Made by a program: the position numbers and the translations under genes. A stretch of DNA of 64,000 nt, from positions 868,001 through 932,000 of the forward strand of contig CAVWAL010000008.1 in the NCBI GenBank assembly GCA_963752935.1, in the 5' to 3' direction. Of the stretch, positions 45,827-54,306 are shown piece by piece. The DNA is from RI-153 sp963752935. GTDB taxonomy: Bacteria > Chloroflexota > Anaerolineae > Caldilineales > Caldilineaceae. Numbering within the stretch: position 1 is the stretch's first letter; each line of letters starts with the position of its first letter. The notes beneath the pieces were generated by a model. The model was given only the letters and a program-made list of their open reading frames with translations, made no database searches and was not told where the DNA came from.

Positions 45827-45863
45827 AAACATCCTCGCAGTGCAATCTAATAGGTCTGATCTT

Positions 45864-45896
45864 GCGAGTCCCGTGTGGAATCCACACGGGACTCGC
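45864..45896 (+). terminator. perfect 15-bp hairpin after the metalloprotease gene
   Basis: Arms 45864-45878 and 45882-45896 flank a 3-base loop (AAT), 37 bases after the stop codon. There is no T-run, so it may act as an mRNA 3' stabiliser as well as a terminator. Confidence 0.65.
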
Positions 45897-45949
45897 CGCG
45901 CGTTTGGGGGAAACAGACCATCTCTGGCGTTGCGGCAACGCAGACAGAT

Positions 45950-46003
45950 TGATGCATGACGCCGCATGGGTGAGGCATCAGCAGGCAAGAAAACTGTCAC
46001 AAT
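45950..46003 (+). promoter_or_regulatory. site D of the 21-bp direct-repeat promoter family
   Basis: TGATGCATG (from 45950) and TGAGGCATCA (45971-45980) start 21 bp apart. A weaker -10 candidate TGT-CACAAT (45998-46003) follows after 17 bases. The repeat ends 78 bases before the giant secreted protein start, exactly as for the globin. Confidence 0.65.
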
Positions 46004-46058
46004 CAACAGAGCAACAGACAGTTCAATCAAAGAAGCATAGAAGAGAGGAACCCCAATC

Positions 46059-49000
46059 ATGCATCACAAGACAGCTCTTAAATTTCCCAACTGGATAGGC
46101 GTGGCCATTTTGCTGGCTGCGCTGATCCTGGCGATGGTCGCCCACTATACGCAACCTGCCCAGGCAGCGGATAACACCGCCGTCAACGGCACCACCATCA
46201 TCGCCTGGGCGCGGGTGGATGGCTTTTCGCCCAGCACCGTCAACATCCAACCTGGCGACACCGTGATCTGGCGCAACAATGACAGCGTGGCGCTCACGCT
46301 GCGCAGCGGGATGCCGCCTGCCGCGCCGGTGCAGACGCTCTACCTGCCACTGGTGACGGGCGGAGACACCCTGGCCGCCGCGCACACCCAGCAAGCGGTC
46401 TCCGCCCAACAGGTGGCGGCGCCGCCGATCTTCGACACGGTTCTGAACCCGGGTGGCGAGTTCAGTGTCCAATTCACAGAAAGCGGAGCCTTCTCGTTCT
46501 TCGACGCCGACCAGCCCGGCATCACGGGCACGGTCAACGTCGCCGAGATGCCGGCAGGCACGCCCCTGGTCTGTGCGCCGTCAACGCCCGCAGACGGCGA
46601 CGCGGACGGCGACCTACCCGGCGTACTGTACGCCACCTCGGCGGACCGCACGCTGTTGCGCTGGTTCTGGGACGATTGCGCCACGGCCAGCTTCCAGATC
46701 TTGCGCAGTGAAAACGGCGGACCGGAAACGCTCGTCGCCACGGTGGCGCCTCAAACCGAGGCCGGCGCCGCCGAGACGCTGCTGAATACGACCGATGCGC
46801 GCTGGCCCGACCTCTCTACACGGGCGACGGCGCTGATCCTGCAAGAGGGCGATTTCAGCCAGGACACCACAAAGACCGAAATCGTCGATCTCTTCAACTT
46901 CCTCTACAGCAATGGGTTGGCCGGCATCCACTTGACCAACCAATATTACCCGCTGGCACTGATGTTGGGTTGGGGGTACCTCGATACCGACATCCAGCCA
47001 GGCGCCAACTACACCTATATCGTGGTCGCCACCGAGGGTGGACCCGACGGCACGCCCCGCCAGATTGGCAAAGTGGAACTAGTGGCCGGGCAGCGCACCC
47101 CGCTGATTGCACCCAGCACCGTCGTCACCGGTGTGCTCGATACCATTCCGTGGGACGGTAACTGGGGACGCTTCCAGCGCAACCGCCGCTACGACGGCCA
47201 GATCTACCTGAACTGGAACCTGGAAGACCCCGCCCAGGACGATGCCGCCCTCACCATCGGCTACGACGTCTTCGAGGCGACGGCCGTCGACGAACTCAAC
47301 CAGATCGTCGACGCCCAGAAGGTCGTCGATGTGAACGCAGACGACAGCGATGCCATCGTTATCCCCGGCCCTGTGGCCGCAGCCGACGGCGTGGACTATC
47401 TCTTCCGCTACGCGCCCGGCGACTACACATCGCACACCCTCTGTGTCGCCCCGCGCGACCTGCTCAACCGGCCGCTCCGCTGGCCCGAGGACGCCGCCCA
47501 GTGCAGCAACCCGATCGTCGTGGCTGCGGCGGATTATCTGCCGCCGGCGGCGCCACACGACGTGGCGGCCCTGGCCGTGGATAACAGCACACAGGTGAAT
47601 TTGACCTGGGAACACGCCAATGGGCGCGACGTGGCCCGCTTCATCATCCAGCGCAGCCAGGAGATGAACTGCGAAACAGGCGACTGCTGGACTGATGTGA
47701 CGACGGTGGCGAGCAACCTGCGCGCCTGGAGCGACCCGGCCGCACCCTGCGCAAACGATCCGTTCGACCCCGAAGGCTGCTGGTATCGGGTAATAGCGGC
47801 CGACGATGCGGGCAACCGCAGCGCGCCCAGCAAAGCCGTCTACGCCATCATCTACGACACGCTGCCACCCACCCATGTGGACATCTTCCCCACCACCTGT
47901 GTGGACCCGGCAGATGCCGACAACAGCCAGTGTGTCAACATCGACAGCGACGCCGTCAGCATCCGCCTGAACTGTCGCTTCAGCCCTACCGGCGAGGAGA
48001 TCTACCTCACCAACATCGACGCCGCAGACTTCCTGGGCCTGGACTGGGTGGCCGTGATCAAGGGCATCTACCAGCCGCCGCTGCACCTGCGCGACGTGAG
48101 CTGCCGCCTGATCCTCGAGGACGAATACGGCAACCTCAGCGACATCGACGCTTCGCCTATCATCCTTGTCGACCTGGATTCGGACAACGCCGACCAGTTG
48201 ACGCAGCCGATCATCACCCAGATCGAGAGCATCTTCGTCGGCCCCGGCGACTGGGACGCCACCATCGATTGGGAGATGGCCGCTCACCCGATGCTGGGCG
48301 AGTTCATGATCCAGCGCCAGGACGGCAACGGTTTGCAGAACTTCACCGGCATCGCCGCCGAAAAACGCAGCTTTACCGACGTCAGCGTGCAGCAGGGCCA
48401 GGTCTACACCTACGTTGTCTATGCACAGGCCACGGTCGCCGGCGTCAACAACACCCAGTCCGAGCCGCGCAGCCATCGCGTCCTCGCCGGCGAGGATCGC
48501 CCACTGGTCGAGCTAAGCTGGATGAACGCGTCGCCGTCGTGGAACGCAGGCACGGCCTCGCTGCTGGTAGACCCCGGCTCGGTCGTCGAGAATGGCCTCG
48601 TCCACTACGCCGTCTTCCGCAGCCTGCACGCCGACAGCGACTTTGTCCAGATCACGCCGATCTTGCAGGCCACCACCGCCATCGTCTACGAAGAGACGTC
48701 GGCCCAGCGCGGCTGCTACTACTACGTCGTCGTCACCTTCCGTACACGCGATGGCGAACCGACCGGCTACACCGAAGCCCGCCAACAAGGCGCCTGTAGC
48801 CAGCCCGGCACCGTCTACACACCCGGCCCCGCTGCCGATGCACCCGTCTACCCGCTAAAGAGCTGTGTGGCGGCCGTACAAGCGCTGGACCCGATGTACA
48901 ACTTCCGCTTTGGCGGCGGCTTTGAGATGACGGTGGAAGGCATCAACGATTACGACACCGGCCCCGAGAGTGTCAGCGGCGGCGGTTGGTTGCTCCTGGA

Positions 49001-49320
49001 GACGGCAGAAGCGTCAATTCCGGTGTATACGACCTTCAGCGGGCTGACCGTGAACGCCGAAGGCTATGTGTGTAGCGGCAGTGTCGAGGTGGACCTCTCC
49101 ACGCTGCCCGATGGCGGTCTCTGGCTGCAAGCGTCCGGCGGCTGGCCCTACCAGTTGCTCGGCATCACCTTGCAGCCCTGGTTCAACAGCAACAACACGG
49201 CCTCGGCCACGCTGGACATCTTCACCGGCGACGCCTTCACCGTGGGCGCAAACGTGGGCGACGCAGCCCAGCGCCTGAACATCAGCGGCGCCAGCATCAC
49301 AAACAGCCTGCGTTTTAGCC
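46059..49320 (+). CDS. giant secreted protein, part 1 (cupredoxin-like and Fn3-like domains)
   Basis: AGAGAGGA precedes the ATG. A signal peptide (VAILLAALILAMVAHYTQPAQA) is followed by a cupredoxin-like fold (about 45-163: VNIQPGDTVIWRNNDSVALTL, FSFFDADQPGITGTVNV) that lacks the His/Cys/His/Met copper ligands. An LYLPLV segment (94-99) lies in one of its loops. Repeated Fn3-like domains follow (for example AALAVDNSTQVNLTWEHANG and RFIIQRSQE), with paired Cys. Sense is lost near 49313-49322. The meaningless frame runs on to a stop at 49622, but the protein clearly continues in another frame (part 2). The three parts together make about 2140 residues. Confidence 0.75.
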
Positions 49321-49959
49321 GGTACGTTGCTGGTTACGCCGCCGGCAGGCTGCACACACCCGACCCTGGCCTTCCGCCTGGAGACGCTGCCCATCGAGGT
49401 CATCCCCACCGGCTTCTTGCAGATCAACGAGTCGCAGATCACAATGGCGTCGGCCTGCACCAATTACGTGGACCGGTACAACGACAACGGCAGCTTCCCG
49501 CTGATCACGTCGCCCTACACCGGGCTGAGCAACGAGCACTTCGCCAATCAGCAGGTTCTCAACACGAGGCTGACCGCCAAAACGGTAACCATCACCCCCG
49601 CCGGCGTCGACGGCTCCTTTAGCACCAGCGCCGCTGTGGACTGGAAGGCATCCTATCCCTTCGCCTTCCAGGTCAACGTGGACGGGTTGACCATCGACAT
49701 CGCCGACGGCCAGATCACCGGCGGCAGCACCGGCGCAGGCACAGTCAGCGTCCTCTACCATCAGACCGCGGACAACGGCCAGCAGGGCACGGTGGGCGGC
49801 GCCTTCGCCGGCCTCACCATCGGCCCCCGCGGCGACATGACCGCCTCCCTCAACCTGGGCGGTGTCGACTGGGACGCCTTCGCCACCCCTGCCGCAGGCT
49901 GGGACTTCTACCAGGGCGCGCTGACCACGCCCGGCCTGCCCGCCGTGCACGATGGCTAG
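49321..49959 (+). CDS. giant secreted protein, part 2 (continuation in a shifted frame)
   Basis: This frame picks up directly after the break (TLLVTPPAGCTHPTLAFRLETL...) and runs to PAVHDG followed by TAG. It is beta-rich, Thr/Gly/Asp-rich text of the same style as parts 1 and 3, with no start signal or signal peptide of its own. At the end, removing one base in GGCTAGCGG would turn the stop into GGC-AGC and join it to part 3. It is therefore a middle section of one protein and not a separate gene. Confidence 0.6.
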   Translation, partial: GTLLVTPPAGCTHPTLAFRLETLPIEVIPTGFLQINESQITMASACTNYVDRYNDNGSFPLITSPYTGLSNEHFANQQVLNTRLTAKTVTITPAGVDGSFSTSAAVDWKASYPFAFQVNVDGLTIDIADGQITGGSTGAGTVSVLYHQTADNGQQGTVGGAFAGLTIGPRGDMTASLNLGGVDWDAFATPAAGWDFYQGALTTPGLPAVHDG

Positions 49960-52483
49960 CGGCATCGCGCAGTCGATCATGTGGGCGTCACACCCCACCG
50001 AGGCCACACCGGTCGTGATCCCGGGCGGCGTGCTGCCCGGCAACATGGAACCCGGCTTCAACCGGCGCGCGGCTGAGGCTACGTTGGCCTGGGCCAACTG
50101 CGGCGACAGCGCCATTTTCGACAACGTGAGCATGGACACCTACCTGCGCCGCTCGGGCATTACCCAGCGCCATATCCCGCTCTACAGCGCAGGCGCACAG
50201 ATGACCATCCACGGGTACGAGTTTCGCCCTGAGCGCTTCGACCTGCACTTCATGGACAATGCGCTGTTGGAGATCGACATCGACGGCTATGTACATCTGC
50301 CCTTCCCCAGCATGGTGGACGTGCACCTGGTCGACATCTGGCTCACGGCAAATGTCAATGACGCAGGCGCCGGCGAGGCCGCCTGTATCGGCGGTGGGCG
50401 CATCCCTGACGGTGAGCAGGATCACACGCTGGATTACTGGCAGGTGAACACCCATCTAGAAACGGCAGAATTCCGCCAGAAATTGGCCGGCGACACCGTC
50501 CTCTGGTTCCAGGGCGACATTCGCAACCTGGTCCATTTGACGCTGAACAATGGCGACGCCGTGCTGCCCGCCGATCTGGCCTTCGATCCCGACGGCAACT
50601 TCCACGACGATCCGCGCAACGGCCCCAAGTATGACCGGGCAGACTATCGCTTCCAGCGCTTCCCCTACCTGATGGAACGGCTGCGCCTGAGCGACTATGC
50701 CGGCGCCGCCAGCGAAGTGCCCGTGTGGAACGCCAATGCCACCACCATCGACGCGCCCCTTGCAGCTACGTGGACCAATAACGGCTTCGTGGGCCTGCGC
50801 GGCGTGCCGGTAGCGCCCTACTTCGGCCCGCTCTTCATCGATCAGGAAGTGGCCGACGCCGACCAGATCGTGATGGCGGCCTGGGATGAGACGGTCACCG
50901 GCTTTGCAGCGCAGCCGCGTGTCAGCAAGGAATGGGTGAAAGTCGCCCGCGTACGCATCACCTTTGACTACGATCGGCTCGTCCACGTCTACGACGCCGC
51001 CGCCGGTAGCGGTCTCTTTGTCGGCTTCAAAGACTACCGCTTCGTGCCCGACCGTTACCTGCAAATCCCGGGTATTCCGGACCCGGTGAAGGAGATCACC
51101 GAACTCAACACCGTAGAGGAGAGGTTGAAGCGGCTCCAGATGATCCAGCTCGACACCGGCACGGTGATTTCACCTACTGCCACCGGCGTCTACCTGGGCC
51201 TGAGTGCAGGCGTGGCCCCGCTACGCGCGATTGCCGAAGCGCGGTCCATCAGCGCCACAGCGGACCAGATGGGGCTGTGGGCCGACAAGCTGGACATTAA
51301 CGCCACGGCCAAACCGGTCTACATCCAGCAGATCCAGATTCTGAGCAACATCGTGGGTGCCTTCACCTTCGAGGAGACCACAGCGGCGCTGGATGAACTT
51401 TCCGATGCCGGTATCACCAACCTGCTCGATGTACAGAACGTGGGCGGACGCACGCAGGGTCTGCTGGCGGAACGGGGGATTAACATTCACCGCTTGCGCG
51501 GTCTGGTGGAGGTAGAAGGCGAAGGGCTGGAAACACAGTTCAGTCGCTTCCACCTGAGCACGCAGATCGAGATCAAGGGGCGCAATCAGGACCCTGAACT
51601 ACCGGTGGAGATCCCCGACAATCCGTTGCTGGAACCGGAACCACCGCTCTTCTACGCCGAACGGGTGACGCTTTCCATCGTACGCCACGGTGACACGACG
51701 CTCGTGGGTAAGGGCATCGAAAGCAGCAAGTTCGAGGACAAGCTCGACTCGTTCGACGCCACCCTGGTGGTCAACACCACCAAGCCGCAGTTCGAGGGCG
51801 GCATCACGCTCTGGGGTCTTACCTCAGGCGGCGTCAGTATGGACAACGCGTCGGCGGTGATGGGCATTGGTGCGGACATGAACTATATGGGCATCAGCTT
51901 CGACGGTGAGTTCGGCGGCGAGGGCCAGGAGATCCTCATTGCCGGCGACCTGCTGGCCGGTCATGTGGACCCGGACAGCCTCGTCCTAAAGAACAACTTT
52001 GCCGACGCTATGGATCAAATCGAGGCGGATCTGGCGCCAGAAGGCCCTCTGGGCGAGATGACCGGCTTCTACCTGCGAGCCTACGCCGGGCAGATCCCCA
52101 TCATCGGCAACGGCTGTATGCTCAGCCTGCAAGGTGACGCCGAAGTCGCCTTCTGGTACTGGCAGTTGGAAGGACCGAGTGAGAACTTCGGCGGCTTCCT
52201 CAATCCTGCCGTCTATGGACGAGTCCTTTGCGCCGTAGACGTCCGAGGCGATCTCTACCTGCGCTATCAGCAGAGTGGCGGAGAGGACAGCTTCGACGGT
52301 GAAGGCTATCTGGCCGGCGGCGTGGGCAAATGCGACCCCGCATCCTGGGGCAACTGGGGAGAGCGCTGGTGGAACGATAGCGCCTGTCTGCAAGCGGGCG
52401 CCGGTCTGGTGGTCGCCTACACAGACAGCACCGGCTGGGACGTCTCTTACACTGTCGCTGCCGAACCCCTGTTTGGCGACTAA
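49952..52483 (+). CDS. giant secreted protein, part 3 (C-terminal section)
   Basis: An 843-residue frame that starts at an ATG overlapping the part-2 stop but has no signal peptide or ribosome site. It continues the giant protein (MWASHPTEATPVVIPGGVLPG...) as a long repeat-poor beta-rich domain, for example FDLHFMDNALLEIDIDGYVHLPFPS and LVNTTKPQFEGGITLWGLTSGGVSMDN. It ends AAEPLFGD. No family is recognised. The style suggests an adhesive or surface-layer-like beta structure. A strong hairpin lies 63 bases after the stop. Confidence 0.7.
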   Translation: MASGIAQSIMWASHPTEATPVVIPGGVLPGNMEPGFNRRAAEATLAWANCGDSAIFDNVSMDTYLRRSGITQRHIPLYSAGAQMTIHGYEFRPERFDLHFMDNALLEIDIDGYVHLPFPSMVDVHLVDIWLTANVNDAGAGEAACIGGGRIPDGEQDHTLDYWQVNTHLETAEFRQKLAGDTVLWFQGDIRNLVHLTLNNGDAVLPADLAFDPDGNFHDDPRNGPKYDRADYRFQRFPYLMERLRLSDYAGAASEVPVWNANATTIDAPLAATWTNNGFVGLRGVPVAPYFGPLFIDQEVADADQIVMAAWDETVTGFAAQPRVSKEWVKVARVRITFDYDRLVHVYDAAAGSGLFVGFKDYRFVPDRYLQIPGIPDPVKEITELNTVEERLKRLQMIQLDTGTVISPTATGVYLGLSAGVAPLRAIAEARSISATADQMGLWADKLDINATAKPVYIQQIQILSNIVGAFTFEETTAALDELSDAGITNLLDVQNVGGRTQGLLAERGINIHRLRGLVEVEGEGLETQFSRFHLSTQIEIKGRNQDPELPVEIPDNPLLEPEPPLFYAERVTLSIVRHGDTTLVGKGIESSKFEDKLDSFDATLVVNTTKPQFEGGITLWGLTSGGVSMDNASAVMGIGADMNYMGISFDGEFGGEGQEILIAGDLLAGHVDPDSLVLKNNFADAMDQIEADLAPEGPLGEMTGFYLRAYAGQIPIIGNGCMLSLQGDAEVAFWYWQLEGPSENFGGFLNPAVYGRVLCAVDVRGDLYLRYQQSGGEDSFDGEGYLAGGVGKCDPASWGNWGERWWNDSACLQAGAGLVVAYTDSTGWDVSYTVAAEPLFGD

Positions 52484-52508
52484 CCGACTGATGTGGAGCC
52501 GATCATGA

Positions 52509-52690
52509 TTTGAAGTGAAACCACTTTGAAAGCCTGAGTTTTCTAGCGACACCGCGGCAATGCCGCGGTGTCGCCGCAGTACGGGGTCACCCCCAAAAGA
52601 GCGAGGTCGGTTGAGTAAGCCTGCTTCAGAAGCGGGCCTGCGAGTCGTGAGGGGCAGCGCCTGTTCCAAACGAAGCACTGCAACCCCTTA
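52509..52690. repeat. intergenic palindromic element (family R4), copy 2, with terminator-like hairpin
   Basis: It shares ACTTTGAAAGCC-GAGT-CTAGCG and the CGTTTGG(A/T)ACAGGCG segment (inverted) with the element at 18408-18655. Within it, 52546-52559 and 52561-52574 form a perfect 14-bp stem that probably ends the giant gene's transcript. Confidence 0.5.
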
Positions 52691-52727
52691 GAGAATACCA
52701 CAGAGATTGGTACGTTTCCCCTCTACT

Positions 52728-52812
52728 TCTTTGTGTTCTATGCGTTCTATGTGGCCATTTCCTACTATCGTCATCGCCACAGAGAACACAGAGGACCCAG
52801 AGATAAATGCCT
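52728..52812. repeat. inverted repeat of family R3, copy 3
   Basis: TTTGTGTTCTATGCGTTCTA then TGTGGCCA pairs imperfectly with GCCACAGAGAACACAGAGGA. CACAGAGATAAATGC-like text matches the copy at 18757. Confidence 0.6.
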
Positions 52813-53627
52813 TCCGTTCTGCTTTGTGTCCTTTATGGCACATTCTCTGCCCGCGGACGAGCATGCGAGGGCGTGGGGCGCGGTTTCTTGGGCGGGCAGC
52901 ACGTCTCCCCAGCCGGATCATGGCAGCACGTTTGGCGTCCATGCGCAGTTCGAAGAGCGGCATGTCTGGATCGTTGGTTTCTACCCACACCACCCGCGTT
53001 CACCGGGCCGGACAGTCTCATGGAATGCCGGGTCGAAGGTGACGATGAGATCGGCGCGCCGACGGAGGGATCAGGCTGCTGCTCAGGTCGGGTCATCCTG
53101 TCGCAAAACAACGTGTTGTCCTTATTTTGAATGGGGAAGGTACTTGCAGTCACCTGCTGGGCGAGCCGGGATGTACCCGATCCCAGCGCAGCAGCGGCAA
53201 ATCCACGTCAGCCTGCGCTGTGTCCGCCGGCAGCGTACGCGCCTCAGGCAGGACTGAGGCATATTCGCCATATCATGGAAGCCGTGGATCGGGCTGACAG
53301 GAATCGGCGAATGGCAGCAGGATCGGCTTCGACACGGCAACGCCGGCCGATGCGGCGGCGGACCGTGGCCGCGTTGCCGATCCAGTTCAAGCCCGATCCC
53401 GGCAGAATGACCATGACGGTGAAACCGACAAAGAGATAGCAACGCGATTGTCGAAGTGGACGGTTTTACCTCTGCCGTTCACTTTTGGGTAACCAAAGCT
53501 TATGGCAAATGTGGCGTGTCATACAGCGCCATCCTCACGGTCGTCCGACAAGCAAAATTGCCTACCGGGATCAAAGAGGGAGATAGGTTACTTCTTGAAG
53601 GCCCTGGCGGATCGAACATAGAAGGAT
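52813..53627. other. decayed gene-free DNA
   Basis: About 800 bases without an intact gene. Minus-strand fragments read like protein for short stretches, for example ADLIVTFDPAFHETVRPGER next to VWVETNDPDMPLFELRMDAK (about 52900-53090) and YLFVGFTVMVILPGSGLNWIG (about 53380-53440). They are full of stops and frame changes. They may be relics of one or two genes; no family is assigned. Confidence 0.35.
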
Positions 53628-53642
53628 AAAGGAGTCTTGAAA

Positions 53643-54188
53643 ATGGCGGAAGCACTGATTGAGCAGCTACTAAACGAACGCTCCCGGTTACTGAACTTTG
53701 TCCGCTCCAAAGTAGACAACCCGGATCTGGCCGAAGACATCTTGCAAGAGAGTCTACTCAAGGCACTGCGCGCAGCGCCTGACCTGAGAGACGAGGAAAA
53801 GCTGCTCCCCTGGTTCTACCGCATTCTGAACAATGCGGTTATCGACACCTACCGTCGCCGCGCGGTCGAGTCCAAATCCATAGACAAATATGCACAGGAA
53901 CAGGTATGGGTGATTGAACCAGAGGATGACGCGCTCCTCTGTGCCTGTTTTCGAGATCTACTACCCACGCTCAAGCCCGAATATGCAAGCATCATCGAGT
54001 CTTTGGACCTGAGCGAAGGTGATCCGGCGCAGTTGGCGCAAGCCCTGGGCATCACCCCTAACAACCTCAAGGTACGCCGTCATCGGGCGCGTCAGGCATT
54101 ACGCAGCCGGCTGGAAGAATCCTGCCGCGTCTGCGCCCAACATGGCTGTCTGGATTGCACTTGTAAAAGAAATGAACCCCGACACTGA
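53643..54188 (+). CDS. ECF sigma factor with C-terminal cysteine cluster (CorE-like)
   Basis: The ATG at 53643 has AAAGGAG 8 bases upstream; a TTG two codons earlier is too close to it. The 181-residue protein has sigma region 2 (LAEDILQESLLKALRAAPDL, LPWFYRILNNAVIDTYRRR) and region 4 (LPTLKPEYASIIESLDLSEGD, LAQALGITPNNLKVRRHRARQAL). It ends with CRVCAQHGCLDCTCK, a CxxC-x4-CxxCxC cluster. In the CorE/ECF44 group a C-terminal Cys-rich tail senses copper or cadmium directly, without an anti-sigma factor, and no anti-sigma gene is seen here. It lies 118 bases before a CopB-type metal ATPase, its likely target. Confidence 0.85.
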   Translation: MAEALIEQLLNERSRLLNFVRSKVDNPDLAEDILQESLLKALRAAPDLRDEEKLLPWFYRILNNAVIDTYRRRAVESKSIDKYAQEQVWVIEPEDDALLCACFRDLLPTLKPEYASIIESLDLSEGDPAQLAQALGITPNNLKVRRHRARQALRSRLEESCRVCAQHGCLDCTCKRNEPRH

Positions 54189-54226
54189 AGGAATTTCGTC
54201 AAGTTTCGGGAATCTTCGAATTCCAC

Positions 54227-54252
54227 TGTAACCTAACGGAGGAACGTGCGTC
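54227..54252 (+). promoter_or_regulatory. ECF-type promoter before the metal ATPase
   Basis: TGTAAC (54227-54232) and CGTC (54249-54252) are separated by 16 bases, the usual form of ECF sigma promoters. It lies 54 bases before the ATPase start. A small inverted repeat GGAAT-CTTCGA-ATTCC (54209-54224) adjoins it. No such promoter was found before the sigma gene itself. Confidence 0.5.
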
Positions 54253-54306
54253 TATACAGGTGAAGATACTTTTTTTCACCACTCGAAAGGGAGAATAGAG
54301 GCAACC

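Noticed and set aside
47079..48476. Long minus-strand open frame antisense to the giant secreted protein
   Set aside because: GC-rich antisense shadow; the plus strand has clear Fn3-like protein text.
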